Source: Deltaproteobacteria bacterium (GTDB lineage: Bacteria; Desulfobacterota; Binatia; HRBIN30; JACQVA1). From it: a stretch of DNA of 64,000 nt. Location of the stretch: contig JACOST010000028.1 of assembly GCA_016178705.1 (NCBI GenBank), forward strand, positions 68,951 to 132,950, read 5' to 3'. Positions 1 through 8,290 of this stretch are shown piece by piece. The notes below the pieces were generated by a model, which had not been told where the DNA came from, made no database searches, and saw only the letters and a list, made by a program, of their open reading frames with translations. How positions within the stretch are numbered: position 1 is the first letter of the stretch; each line of letters starts with the position of its first letter. The translations under genes and the position numbers were made by a program.

Positions 1-172
1 CGCCATCGGCGGCGACCAGCCAAATCGACGATCGATACTCGTCCTTGTTTGCGTCGATCTCTCGGAGGACGTACGCAACCAGCTTTCCATCGGGCGAAAG
101 CTGCACGTCATCGATAGTCTGCAGACGCAAGAGATCATCGGTTTCGAAGCCGCGGCGCGATGCGGTCGTCAT
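1..172 (-). CDS. S9-family peptidase (acylaminoacyl-peptidase type), N-terminal fragment
   Basis: Only the first 57 codons lie in the window; the gene runs off the left edge. Reading from the ATG at 172, an AGGAGG ribosome site sits four bases upstream. The peptide begins MTTASRRGFETDDLLRLQ and continues with QLSPDGKLVAYVLREID and SSIWLVAADG. The 'SPDGKxVAYV ... IWLV...DG' pattern is the first blade of the beta-propeller that precedes the alpha/beta-hydrolase domain in prolyl-oligopeptidase-family (S9) enzymes. There is no signal peptide, which suggests a cytoplasmic peptidase. The catalytic domain is not visible, so activity cannot be judged; a TolB-like propeller protein is the alternative. 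Confidence 0.6.
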   Translation of the reverse strand, partial: MTTASRRGFETDDLLRLQTIDDVQLSPDGKLVAYVLREIDANKDEYRSSIWLVAADG

Positions 173-202
173 GCTGCCTCCTGCCGAGCGTTCACTACAA
201 GT

Positions 203-312
203 GCCCCTCGATACGCAGCCCTTCGATACGACGAATCCGTCATACCGGCGAAAGCCGGTATCCAGGCGGAGCGTGAGGTGCGATCCTGGATTCCGGCTTC
301 CGCCGGAATGAC
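203..312. repeat. Dispersed intergenic repeats (CTCGATACG unit plus REP-like inverted repeat)
   Basis: Two repeat units fill the gap between the S9 peptidase and amidase genes. Bases 203-231 hold a CCCTCGATACGCAGCCC unit that recurs at 61154. Bases 239-312 form an inverted repeat starting GTCATACCGGCGAAAGCC and ending CCGGAATGAC; a near-identical copy lies at 11315-11388. No coding signal is apparent in the unit. Confidence 0.75.
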
Positions 313-365
313 GAGTGGGGTCGCTCCATCCGCGTGGCAAACCTCCTCCACGATTTCCAGCGGCA

Positions 366-1823
366 TCAAAACCCCGGCGGGATCTCGAAGCCGCCGATGA
401 CGTCCGCGAGGCGGCGCGCAAAGTCGATCGTCGTGCGGTCTTCGAGATACGGGCCGACGATCTGAATTCCAACCGGCAGACCGCTCGCCGTGCGCCCTAC
501 CGGCGCTATGGTCGCGGGCAAGTAGGCCATGGCGATCACGCCCGCCCAGGCGATCTGATCGAGGTACGGACGCGGCGCGCCGTTGACCTGTATGCTGCGC
601 GCGGCAATCGGCTCACTGTGGTCGTGGGGAATCGCCGCGGTCGGCGTTATCGGGCACAGCAGCACATCATAGTCTCGGAAAAGTTCCGCCCAGCGCAAGC
701 GCAGATGCTGGCGCGTTTCGTTGCAGGCCAACCAATCGCGGTGGCGTTGCGTGGTGTTGCGCGCGTAGCGCGTCAACCGGCTCTCGTCGTCGGGCGCGAG
801 TTGATTCGCCGTCTCTGTCAACTGTTGGAATCGGTCGGTGGGCACGCCGGGCGATGTCGCCGCGTGCACCAAGCTCAGATAGGTGCGCCGCGCATCGGCG
901 AAGTCGAACCCTGGCCGGGCCCGCTCGTTCACTGTCGCGCCGGCTTTGCGCAACGCATCGACCGTTACTTGGTAGCGTTGCGCCACGGCGCGATCGATGG
1001 GACAGGCCGGATCGTCGAGCCACGCGGCAACCTTGTAATCGCGCAGCGCGGCGCGACGTGGTGGCGGAAGGTCGAGCCGCCAAGCGAGGGCACGATCAGC
1101 GTCCGGCCCCGCCACTATGTCGAGGGCCAGTGCGAGATCGTCAGCGCTACGCGCGAGCGGGCCGATCACGCCAATGTCGGTTTCCGACAGCGTGCCCGGC
1201 GGTCCGGGGATGTGGCCGCGCAGCGGCACGATGCCGTATGTCGGCTTGTGGCCGTAGACGCCGCAGTAGTGTGCCGGGTTGCGGATCGAGCCGCCGATGT
1301 CGCTGCCCAGTTCGAGGCCCGTCAACCCCGCGGCCAACGCCGCGGCCGCGCCGCCGGAAGAACCGCCCGGCGCGCGGGTGATGTCCCACGGATTGTTGGT
1401 GGTGCCGAAGATCGGGTTGTACGACTGCGCATCCATCGCGAAGGTGGGGACATTGGTCTTGCCAACGACGACGGCTCCCGCGGCGAGGAGTCGAGCAACC
1501 GCCGGTGCATCGGCGCTCGGAACATGTTGCGCGAGCACTTCGGCGCCGGCGGTGGTGCGGATGCCGGCGGTTTCGATGGTGTCCTTGATCGTCATCGGTA
1601 CGCCGTGCAGCGGTCCCCAGGTGTCCCCGCGCGCGAGCGCCGCGTCAGCCTCATCCGCGCGCCGCCGGGCGCGCTCGAGGTCGAGGGTGACAACGGCGTT
1701 GATCGCGGGATTGAACCGCTCAATGCGCCGGACGTAATTGTCGAGCAGCTCGCGGCTGCTGATCTCCTTAGCGCGAATGGTGGCGGCGAGTTGGGTCGCC
1801 GATCGGAACGCGATGTCGGGCAT
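366..1823 (-). CDS. Amidase (amidase signature family)
   Basis: A 485-residue amidase-signature enzyme that hydrolyses an amide bond of unknown substrate, probably in the cytoplasm since no signal peptide is seen. The Ser-cisSer-Lys triad is visible: Lys80 in PMTIKDT, Ser155 in APGGSSGGAA and nucleophile Ser179 in GSDIGGSIRNPA. Length matches stand-alone amidases; GatA is similar, but no gatB or gatC neighbour is present, so glutamyl-tRNA amidation is unlikely. The ATG at 1823 was chosen over an upstream start because GGAGGA lies a proper distance before it and the family-typical N-terminus (SATQLAATIRAKEISSRELL) begins there. Confidence 0.9.
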   Translation of the reverse strand: MPDIAFRSATQLAATIRAKEISSRELLDNYVRRIERFNPAINAVVTLDLERARRRADEADAALARGDTWGPLHGVPMTIKDTIETAGIRTTAGAEVLAQHVPSADAPAVARLLAAGAVVVGKTNVPTFAMDAQSYNPIFGTTNNPWDITRAPGGSSGGAAAALAAGLTGLELGSDIGGSIRNPAHYCGVYGHKPTYGIVPLRGHIPGPPGTLSETDIGVIGPLARSADDLALALDIVAGPDADRALAWRLDLPPPRRAALRDYKVAAWLDDPACPIDRAVAQRYQVTVDALRKAGATVNERARPGFDFADARRTYLSLVHAATSPGVPTDRFQQLTETANQLAPDDESRLTRYARNTTQRHRDWLACNETRQHLRLRWAELFRDYDVLLCPITPTAAIPHDHSEPIAARSIQVNGAPRPYLDQIAWAGVIAMAYLPATIAPVGRTASGLPVGIQIVGPYLEDRTTIDFARRLADVIGGFEIPPGF

Positions 1824-1869
1824 GATATGAGTCCTCCGTTCGGCGCAGTATGCACGGCGGGGTAGTGTC

Positions 1870-2004
1870 TTAGTTTGAATTCGGCGAGCGTCGCCACCAG
1901 CCCACAAGCCTTCGCAGCACAATTGATGCGGTGCCCCAGACGACTATCCCTATGGTTGCAATGCCGATTGCAGCAACCAGGTAGTCGACCTGTTGCCATG
2001 TCAT
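1870..2004 (-). CDS. Small single-span membrane protein (44 aa), hypothetical
   Basis: A 44-codon gene beginning MTWQQVDYLVAAIG, with a hydrophobic stretch at about residues 8-30 followed by a basic, Trp-rich tail (RRLVGWWRRS). This looks like one membrane helix with a positive-inside C-terminus. Its ATG overlaps the TGA of the upstream 95-residue gene in an ATGA junction, which suggests translational coupling and is the main argument that it is real. I recognise no family. Function unknown. Confidence 0.45.
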   Translation of the reverse strand: MTWQQVDYLVAAIGIATIGIVVWGTASIVLRRLVGWWRRSPNSN

Positions 2005-2288
2005 TGGCGCTGCTTCCGTGTGTGCGCAGCCACGGCAGCTTTCACCGCGTCGGCCGCGCTATTGATGGGCGGCGCGCCCAGCACGGCCACGTGGTGTAGC
2101 CTGTCATCATCACCTCGACAGCTCCAAGCATGAGCGCACCGCGCTTTTGGGTACCCACGAGTCGCGAACACTTCCACCGTGCCTTGCCAAGCAGGCTCGC
2201 CGTTGACCGTCTTGTTCACGGGTATAGACCCGACGTGTTCGCTTTTCAGATCGTGGATCGCTTTCCGTAGGCGCTCAGCATCGTTCAT
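2001..2288 (-). CDS. Hypothetical protein (95 aa)
   Basis: A 95-residue protein starting MNDAERLRKAIHDLKSEH with a central segment GEPAWQGTVEVFATRGYPKA and a C-terminal HHVAVLGAPPINSAADAV. The pattern resembles small soluble alpha/beta proteins of unknown function found in many proteobacteria; I cannot name the family. The start was placed at 2288 because the longer reading frame upstream overlaps the acyl-CoA dehydrogenase gene on the other strand and has no protein-like character. The stop overlaps the start of the 44-aa membrane gene (ATGA), so the two probably act together. Confidence 0.6.
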   Translation of the reverse strand: MNDAERLRKAIHDLKSEHVGSIPVNKTVNGEPAWQGTVEVFATRGYPKARCAHAWSCRGDDDRLHHVAVLGAPPINSAADAVKAAVAAHTRKQRQ

Positions 2289-2423
2289 GCCGCTATGTCT
2301 ACCAGATCGTTCGCGCTGAGGGCACTCGGCAAATTGGGACAGCACCGACAGCGGTGGGTCACTCGACAACACGCTGGCGGTGCGCTTAATAGAACGGTCG
2401 CGTTTGGTCTTGAGGAGGTTCCG

Positions 2424-3605
2424 ATGAAGTTGTCCTACAGTCCGCAGCACGAAGCACTGCGCCAGGAGCTGCGGCAGTACTACAAGAAGTTGCTCACGCC
2501 CGAGATCACGGAAGAGATCGGCCGCAGCGAAGGCGTCGGGCCGGGGCCGCGCAAGGTCGTTCGCCAGATGGGCGCCGACGGCTGGCTCGGTATCGGCTGG
2601 CCGAAGGAATACGGCGGCCGCGGCATGACGCCGATCGAGCAGTTCATCTTCTTCGACGAGTCGATGCGCGCCGGCGCCCCGGTGCCGATGCTGACGGTGA
2701 ACTCGGTGGCGCCGACGATCATGCAGTTCGGATCGGACGAGCAAAAGAAATTTTACCTACCGAAGATTCTGAAGGGCGAAATCCATTTTGCCATCGGCTA
2801 CACCGAGCCCGATGCCGGCACCGACCTCGCCTCGCTGAAGACCCGCGCGGTGCGCGACGGCGATCATTGGGTCATCAACGGCCAGAAGGTGTTCACCAGC
2901 TTGGCGACCGACGCCGACTACATCTGGCTGGCCGTGCGCACGGATCCCGACGCCCCCAAGCACAAGGGCATCTCGATGATCATCGTGCCCCGCGAAACGC
3001 CGGGCGTCCGCATCGTGCCGCTCAAGAACATGGGCAACATGAACACCAACCAGACCTTCTACGACGACGTCCGCGTGCCGGTGGGCAATCTGGTCGGCAA
3101 GCTCAACGGCGGCTGGAAGTTGATCACCAACCAGCTCAATCACGAGCGGGTCACGCTGTGCAGCTCGGGGATGATCGAGGGGCGCGTCGAAGAGTGCGTC
3201 ACCTGGGCGAAGGAAACCACGCTCGCCGACGGCCGCCGCGTGATCGATCAAGAATGGGTGCAGATCAATCTCGCGCGCATTCATGCGCGGCTCGATTTCT
3301 TGCGGCTGATGAACTTCAAGGTGGCATGGGGCGCGGAGCAAGGGCAGCCGCTCAACCCGGCGCACGCGTCGAGCATCAAAGTGTTCGGCACGGAGTTCTA
3401 CCTCGAAGCCTGCCGCCTGATGCAGGAGATCCTCGGGCCGACGGCGACGTTGCGGCCGGGATCGCCGGCGGCGGCGCTCAACGGCCGCGTCGGCCAGTTC
3501 GTGCGCTCGATCCACATTCTGACCTTCGGCGGCGGCACCAACGAGATGCAGCGCGACCTGATCTGCCTCTTCGGCCTCGGCATGCCGGTGATGCCAAGAT
3601 TCTAG
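2424..3605 (+). CDS. Acyl-CoA dehydrogenase, first subunit of a pair
   Basis: A 393-residue flavoprotein that should introduce the alpha,beta double bond into an acyl-CoA thioester. The N-terminal helical domain, the FAD-contact motif GYTEPDAGTDLASLKTRA and the C-terminal helical bundle with GGGTNEMQRDLI are all present. The usual MCAD-type Glu before the C-terminal GT is Gly here (FGGGTNE), as in the FadE-type subunits that form mixed complexes. A second acyl-CoA dehydrogenase follows after a repeat-filled gap of about 105 bp, and then an SDR, suggesting a heteromeric enzyme for a bulky or steroid-like acyl chain (inference). GAGGAGG just before ATG 2424 fixes the start. Confidence 0.9.
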   Translation: MKLSYSPQHEALRQELRQYYKKLLTPEITEEIGRSEGVGPGPRKVVRQMGADGWLGIGWPKEYGGRGMTPIEQFIFFDESMRAGAPVPMLTVNSVAPTIMQFGSDEQKKFYLPKILKGEIHFAIGYTEPDAGTDLASLKTRAVRDGDHWVINGQKVFTSLATDADYIWLAVRTDPDAPKHKGISMIIVPRETPGVRIVPLKNMGNMNTNQTFYDDVRVPVGNLVGKLNGGWKLITNQLNHERVTLCSSGMIEGRVEECVTWAKETTLADGRRVIDQEWVQINLARIHARLDFLRLMNFKVAWGAEQGQPLNPAHASSIKVFGTEFYLEACRLMQEILGPTATLRPGSPAAALNGRVGQFVRSIHILTFGGGTNEMQRDLICLFGLGMPVMPRF

Positions 3606-3690
3606 TAGTAGGCAGTAGGCAGAGGGCAGTAGGCAGTTGTTCGGAGCCGGCCTCTTGAACTGCCTACTGCCTACTGCCCTCTGCCTACTA
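3606..3690. repeat. GTAGGCAG inverted repeat array
   Basis: The gap between the two acyl-CoA dehydrogenase genes is a large hairpin: the left arm is built from TAGTAGGCAGTAGGCAG plus an AGAGGGCAG unit, and the right arm is its near-perfect reverse complement ending CTGCCTACTA, with a loop around 3637-3653. No T-run follows, so it is not a typical intrinsic terminator. It may still act on mRNA stability between the two genes. Confidence 0.8.
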
Positions 3691-3710
3691 TGCACTGCGA
3701 GGTATGAACC

Positions 3711-4832
3711 ATGGACTTCTCTTTGACCGATGATCAACGCGCGCTGAGCAACTTGGCGGCTCAGATACTCACCGATCGCTGCACGCTTGAACGGTTGAAA
3801 GCGATCGAAGCGAGCGATGAGCGTTACGACCGCGAGCTGTGGGGCGAGTTGGCCAAGGCCGGGCTGCTCGGCGCGGCGCTGCCCGAAAGCGTGGGTGGCA
3901 GCGACGGCGGATTCTTTGCCGCTTGCCTGCTGCTCGAACAACAGGGCAAGCGCGTGGCCATGCTGCCGGTGCTCTCGACCATCGTATCAGCGGCGCTGCC
4001 GCTGGCGTGTTTCGGCTCGAAGGAACAGCAGCAGAGTTACCTGCCCGGCGTCGTTGCCGGCACCACACTGCTGAGCGCCGCATTGAGTGAACTCAACAGC
4101 GACAGCCGGTCGCCGGTTGCGACGGCGACGCCCGAGGGCAAGAACTGGCGCCTCAGCGGTGTGAAGGTCGCCGTGCCGATGGCGCACTCGGCCGCCGCGG
4201 TTCTGGTGCCGGCGCGGACAGCCGGCGGCGACATCGGCGTGTTTCTCGTCGACCCTAAAGCTCCCGGTGTGACCCTGGCGCGGCAGGAGACGATGAATTG
4301 GGAAGCGCACTTCCGTATGGACCTCTCGAACGTGACCGTTGGCGCGGACAGTGTGCTCGGTTCGATCGCCAAGGGTGCGGAGATTCTCGGCTGGATCGTT
4401 GATCGCACGACGGTTGGCGTCTGCGCGCTGGCGGCGGGCGCGTGTCAGGAGGCGGTGCGCTTGACCGCCGAGTACGCCTCGAATCGTAAACAGTTCGACA
4501 AACCGATCGCGATGTTTCAGGCAGTGGGTCAGCGCATGGCGGACTCGTTCATCGACAACGAAGCGGTCACCCTCACCATGTGGCAAGCCGCGAGCCGTCT
4601 CGCCGACGAGATGCCGTCGGACAAAGAAATTGCCAGCGCGAAGTATTGGGCGGCAGAAGGCGGCAGCCGCATTGGCCACGCCGGCCTGCACATCCACGGC
4701 GGCATCAGCATCGACATCGACTATCCGATCCACCGCTACTTTCTGTGGATCAAGCAAGCCGAGTACACGCTCGGTGCCGCCACGCCGCAGCTCGTCCGCT
4801 TGGGCGCGCTGATCGCCGCCGAGCCGGCGTGA
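3711..4832 (+). CDS. Acyl-CoA dehydrogenase, second subunit of a pair
   Basis: A 373-residue acyl-CoA dehydrogenase homologue starting MDFSLTDDQRALSN. It keeps the fold (FAD region ALSELNSDSRSP, C-terminal HIHGGISIDIDYPIHRYFLW) but is shorter and more divergent than the upstream copy, and lacks the usual TEPxxGSD wording in the FAD loop. The C-terminal GGISIDIDYPIHRYF is the form seen in partner subunits of alpha2beta2 acyl-CoA dehydrogenases, as in actinobacterial steroid degradation. It probably forms one enzyme with the gene before it (inference). The following SDR starts 31 bp later on the same strand. Confidence 0.87.
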   Translation: MDFSLTDDQRALSNLAAQILTDRCTLERLKAIEASDERYDRELWGELAKAGLLGAALPESVGGSDGGFFAACLLLEQQGKRVAMLPVLSTIVSAALPLACFGSKEQQQSYLPGVVAGTTLLSAALSELNSDSRSPVATATPEGKNWRLSGVKVAVPMAHSAAAVLVPARTAGGDIGVFLVDPKAPGVTLARQETMNWEAHFRMDLSNVTVGADSVLGSIAKGAEILGWIVDRTTVGVCALAAGACQEAVRLTAEYASNRKQFDKPIAMFQAVGQRMADSFIDNEAVTLTMWQAASRLADEMPSDKEIASAKYWAAEGGSRIGHAGLHIHGGISIDIDYPIHRYFLWIKQAEYTLGAATPQLVRLGALIAAEPA

Positions 4833-4863
4833 GTCAGCACAACGAAACGTAAAGGAGATGGCG

Positions 4864-5766
4864 ATGAGTAGACTGTGCGAAGGACGCGTGGCGATCATTA
4901 CCGGAGCAGGGCGCGGGATCGGGCGCGAGCATGCACTGATGTTGGCGACACACGGCGCGAAGGTCGTGGTTAACGATCTCGGCGGTTCGCGCGACGGCAT
5001 CGGTGCCTCACTCGGACCGGCTGACGAAGTGGTGAATGAAATCAAAGCCGCGGGCGGCGAGGCCGTCGCCAACGGCGACGACATCAGCGATTGGGGCGGC
5101 GCCGAACGCTTGATCCAGCAGGCGGTGACTTCGTTCGGACGACTCGATGTGTTGGTGAACAACGCCGGCATTCTTCGCGATCGCATGCTGGTCAACATGA
5201 CCGAGGCCGAGTGGGACGCGGTCATCAAAGTGCACCTCAACGGAACGTTCGCGCCGGCGCACTTCGCCGCCGCGTATTGGCGCGATCAAGCGAAGGCCGG
5301 CAAACCGGTCGACGCGCGGCTGATCAATACGACATCTGTCTCCGGCATCTACGGCAACGCGGGCCAGACCAACTACGGTGCAGCGAAGGCGGGCATCGCC
5401 GCGTTCACCATCATCGCGGCGCGCGAGCTGCGTCGCTACGGCATCACGGTCAATGCGGTCGCGCCCGGCGCGCTTACGCGGATGACCGAAGATCTCGGTA
5501 TGGGTCGCGCTACCGAAGCGGATCAGGCCGCGATGCATCCGCGCTGGATTGCGCCGATCGTCACCTGGCTCGCCAGCGCCGAGTCGTCGGGCGTCACCGG
5601 CCGCGTCTTCGAAGCCACCGGCCGCGTGCTCGCGATTGCCGAAGGTTGGCATCGCGGCCCGGTCGCGAAGCCGATTGAAGACCCGACTAAAATAGGCCCG
5701 GTGGTGGCCGAGTTGCTGCACACCGCCCGCAAAAACGCGGGTATGGATGGGAAGGATCTCGATTGA
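4864..5766 (+). CDS. SDR-family oxidoreductase (hydroxyacyl-CoA dehydrogenase-like)
   Basis: A 300-residue short-chain dehydrogenase. The NAD-binding TGAGRGIGREHA, the NNAG at the end of beta-4, the catalytic Ser in TTSVSGIYGN and the YGAAKAG Tyr-Lys pair are all present. The VVNDLGGSRDG loop is typical of the HSD17B4/FOX2-like branch that oxidises 3-hydroxyacyl-CoA. As the third gene of the acyl-CoA dehydrogenase operon it probably performs a later beta-oxidation step on the same substrate. AAAGGAG abuts an ATG at 4858, leaving no spacing, so the in-frame ATG at 4864 is the better start. Confidence 0.88.
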   Translation: MSRLCEGRVAIITGAGRGIGREHALMLATHGAKVVVNDLGGSRDGIGASLGPADEVVNEIKAAGGEAVANGDDISDWGGAERLIQQAVTSFGRLDVLVNNAGILRDRMLVNMTEAEWDAVIKVHLNGTFAPAHFAAAYWRDQAKAGKPVDARLINTTSVSGIYGNAGQTNYGAAKAGIAAFTIIAARELRRYGITVNAVAPGALTRMTEDLGMGRATEADQAAMHPRWIAPIVTWLASAESSGVTGRVFEATGRVLAIAEGWHRGPVAKPIEDPTKIGPVVAELLHTARKNAGMDGKDLD

Positions 5767-5777
5767 TGTCCTCCCCT

Positions 5778-5859
5778 GTAGGGGCGACGCATGCGTCGCC
5801 CGCGCACTGACGTGTCCACATGCCGAGAAGACGGAGGGCGATGCATGCATCGCCCCTAC
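5778..5859. repeat. GTAGGGGCG dispersed inverted repeat, full copy
   Basis: An 82-bp element with two palindromic ends: GGGCGACGCATGCGTCGCCC on the left and GGGCGATGCATGCATCGCCC on the right, each bounded by GTAGG or CCTAC, around a variable ACGTGTCCACATGCCGAGAAG core. Full copies lie at 17553 (inverted) and 62079; short forms at 15640 and 25732. It occupies the gap between the SDR and sirtuin genes. Confidence 0.9.
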
Positions 5860-5914
5860 GCTTCAGAAAAGATCGCAAGTCAATGAGGTTTGCGAGGCAC
5901 TGGTCTAGCCATCG

Positions 5915-6667
5915 ATGAACGCCGATCTCATCCGCACGGTGCGCGCATGGATTGAAGCGGCGCGCTACGTCACGGTGCTGACCGGTGCCGGGATCTCCAC
6001 TGAATCGGGGATTCCGGACTTCCGCGGGCCGCAGGGCGTGTGGACCAAGAATCCCGAGGCCGAGAAGATGGCCACGCTGCAGCACTACATGGCGAACCCG
6101 GAGGTTCGCAAACGTGCGTGGCAGAGCCGCATCGCAACTTTCGGCCGCGCGGTCGAGCCCAACGCCGGGCACCGGGCGCTGGTGGCGCTCGAACAGCGCG
6201 GCAAGCTGCAGACGCTGATCACGCAGAACGTTGACGGTCTGCATCAAGCGGCGGGTAGTTCGCCGGAGATCATGGTCGAGATTCACGGCACGGTGCGTGA
6301 GGTCGTGTGCATGGACTGCGGCGAACGTGCGCCTATGGAACGCGCGCTAGCGCGCGTGCAGCGCGGCGAAGACGATCCGCCGTGCCGCAGTTGCGGCGGC
6401 ATTCTGAAATCGGCGACGATCTCGTTTGGGCAAGGTTTGGTACAAGACGATCTCGTGCGCGCCGAGCTGGCCGCGCAACAATGCGATCTGCTGCTGGCGA
6501 TCGGCACGACGTTGGGCGTCTATCCCATCGCCGGAGTCGTGCCGGTTGCCAAAGACAGCGGCGCGCGCGTTGTCATCATCAACGCGGAACCGACCGCGAT
6601 GGATAACATCGCCGACGCCGTGATTCGCGGGCAGATTGGAAGCATCCTGCCGCAACTGATCGAGTGA
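5915..6667 (+). CDS. cobB: NAD-dependent protein deacylase (sirtuin)
   Basis: A 250-residue sirtuin that removes acyl groups from lysines using NAD+. Visible hallmarks are GAGISTESGIPDFRG (residues 24-38), QNVDGLH (104-110), the catalytic His124 in EIHGT and a zinc site formed by Cys132, Cys135, Cys157 and Cys160. The Tyr/Arg pair of SIRT5-type desuccinylases is not evident, so deacetylation is the better guess. In a genome rich in acyl-CoA chemistry it may reverse lysine acylation of metabolic enzymes such as acyl-CoA ligases (inference). It stands alone between repeats. The gene symbol is by family only. Confidence 0.9.
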   Translation: MNADLIRTVRAWIEAARYVTVLTGAGISTESGIPDFRGPQGVWTKNPEAEKMATLQHYMANPEVRKRAWQSRIATFGRAVEPNAGHRALVALEQRGKLQTLITQNVDGLHQAAGSSPEIMVEIHGTVREVVCMDCGERAPMERALARVQRGEDDPPCRSCGGILKSATISFGQGLVQDDLVRAELAAQQCDLLLAIGTTLGVYPIAGVVPVAKDSGARVVIINAEPTAMDNIADAVIRGQIGSILPQLIE

Positions 6668-6681
6668 ACGTCGGAGTTCTT

Positions 6682-6734
6682 GTAGGGGCGCTGCTTGCTG
6701 CGCCCCCTGCCGGGCCGGGCAAGCGCGGCCCCTA
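6682..6734. repeat. GTAGGGGCGCTGCTTGCTGCGCC inverted repeat
   Basis: A short hairpin-forming element beginning GTAGGGGCGCTGCTTGCTGC and ending GCAAGCGCGGCCCCTAC. It shares the GTAGGGGC/GCCCCTAC ends of the 5778-type element but has a different core, so it looks like a sister family. It lies between the convergent sirtuin and acyltransferase genes. Confidence 0.7.
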
Positions 6735-6778
6735 CGACCCCACCCCTGCGGGGATTCTCAAACAAGCGCGCCGGAACC

Positions 6779-8236
6779 TTAACCGACGCCGAGGATCTCG
6801 TCGAAGCCCGCGCGCAGGTCGGTCATCAGCCGGTCGGCATCGGGCACCGCGGCGGGATCGATACGGACGCCGACCTGAGCGGTGCCGTTGTAGCTGAACA
6901 GAGTGATGTTGACCGATGCCCCGGCGGGCGGGCCGAAGGGAAACATGCGCTCGATGCGTGCCCCGCTCATGTAAACGGGGAACGGCGGACCAGGCACGTT
7001 GCTGGTGACGAAGTCGACAGCCTTCATCATCCCGCCGGTGATCCGCGTCGCCGCGGCCTCGCCCAACAGATTGATCGCCACGGTGATCTCCTCGATCCAG
7101 CCGAGCGCCGGTTCGTTGCGTTGCCCACGCACCAGTGCGCCGATGGCTTGTACGCGCTTGCGCGGGTCGCCGATGTCCATCGGTACGGAGAAGCGCGCCG
7201 GCACGAACTGGTTACCGGCGACGGTGCCGTGGTCGTCTTTCCCCCTGATATTGATCGGCATGCTCATACGCAACGCTGCGATCTTGCGGCGCCGGGTTCG
7301 ATGATGGCGCGACAGACCGCCGGCAACGGCGGCGACGAACGCGTCGTTGAGCGTTCCACCAGCGGCCTGCGCACCGCGCTTCAGCGCGTCGAGAGGAACC
7401 TCCAGTACTTCGAAACGCACGCCGAGCGAGCGCGCGCGCCACAGCGGACTCAGCGGCTCGGACACCGGCCGCAGCAACTGCGACACCGATTCGAGCGTCT
7501 CGACCATTTCGCCGGCGCCGGAGATCGGGTGGCCGGCCAAATGCGTGATGCCGCGGCCAAGCGCCGCCGCACCTCGGCGCGCGCGCTCCAAGCTCACGCC
7601 GAGACGATGGCGCATCGCCTCGCCGAGGTGCGCGATCTCGCCGGGCGGCTCCGCGGTCCATTGAGCAGGAGTTACCGCGCGCTTCGATCGCGCCGATGAG
7701 GCCGCCGCGGAGTGCGCGTCGCGCGAGCGTTCGACGAGCCCCTCGGTCATCCGCACCATGCCGACGCCGTCGGTCATCGCGTGGTGGATCTTGAGAATCA
7801 CACCGAAACGTCCGGCTTCGAGACCCTCGGCCGCGTACAGTTCCCACAACGGCCGGTCCTTGTCGAAGGCTTGCATGGCAATCGGTGCCGCCATGTCGAG
7901 CAGATCGCGGATGGTGCCGTCGCCCGGCACTCGAACGCGGCGGACGTGATAAGCGAGATCGAAGTATGGATCGCGCTCCCAGCGCGGCGGTGCGACGCCG
8001 AGCGGGTCTTCGATCACGCGTTGGCGCAGTCGCGGCACGTGGTCCAAGGTCCGTTCGAGCGTGGCGGCGAAGCCGGTTTGGTTCGGCGCGCGATCCAACA
8101 CCCACACACTCAGCACCGTCGAGCGCAGCAACGGGTCGCGTTCGATGTGCCACATCAGCGCGTCGCTGCCGTTCATCCAATCGTCGTAGATGACGCGGCG
8201 GCGCGTAGGCTTGTGCGGAACGGATGGCTTCCTCAT
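6779..8236 (-). CDS. Wax ester synthase/diacylglycerol acyltransferase (WS/DGAT) family protein
   Basis: A 485-residue O-acyltransferase that esterifies a long-chain alcohol or diacylglycerol with acyl-CoA to make storage lipid. The catalytic HHxxxDG motif is intact as HHAMTDG (His151, His152, Asp156). The N-terminal MNGSDALMWHIE and the C-terminal NVPGPPFPVYMSGARIERMFPFGP are signature regions of the family. Length fits the usual 450-500 residues. No signal peptide; such enzymes work at the membrane or lipid-droplet surface. It suggests storage of neutral lipid alongside the acyl-CoA oxidation genes (inference). Confidence 0.9.
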   Translation of the reverse strand: MRKPSVPHKPTRRRVIYDDWMNGSDALMWHIERDPLLRSTVLSVWVLDRAPNQTGFAATLERTLDHVPRLRQRVIEDPLGVAPPRWERDPYFDLAYHVRRVRVPGDGTIRDLLDMAAPIAMQAFDKDRPLWELYAAEGLEAGRFGVILKIHHAMTDGVGMVRMTEGLVERSRDAHSAAASSARSKRAVTPAQWTAEPPGEIAHLGEAMRHRLGVSLERARRGAAALGRGITHLAGHPISGAGEMVETLESVSQLLRPVSEPLSPLWRARSLGVRFEVLEVPLDALKRGAQAAGGTLNDAFVAAVAGGLSRHHRTRRRKIAALRMSMPINIRGKDDHGTVAGNQFVPARFSVPMDIGDPRKRVQAIGALVRGQRNEPALGWIEEITVAINLLGEAAATRITGGMMKAVDFVTSNVPGPPFPVYMSGARIERMFPFGPPAGASVNITLFSYNGTAQVGVRIDPAAVPDADRLMTDLRAGFDEILGVG

Positions 8237-8290
8237 ACCGAGTCCCTCGTCGACGGTGGACGACTAGCTCCGACGCTCAAGGCGGGCAAC

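Noticed and set aside
315-1865. A 516-codon + strand frame opposite the amidase gene
   Set aside because: The minus strand carries an intact catalytic triad and a ribosome site; the + frame has neither domain nor plausible composition.
3606-3690. An intrinsic terminator between the acyl-CoA dehydrogenase genes
   Set aside because: The hairpin is strong but is followed by ACTATGCACTG with no T-run, and the downstream gene belongs to the same pathway.
2757-5240. Long minus-strand frames opposite the acyl-CoA dehydrogenase genes
   Set aside because: They are shadows of strongly conserved + strand genes and contain His/Arg-rich, motif-free sequence.
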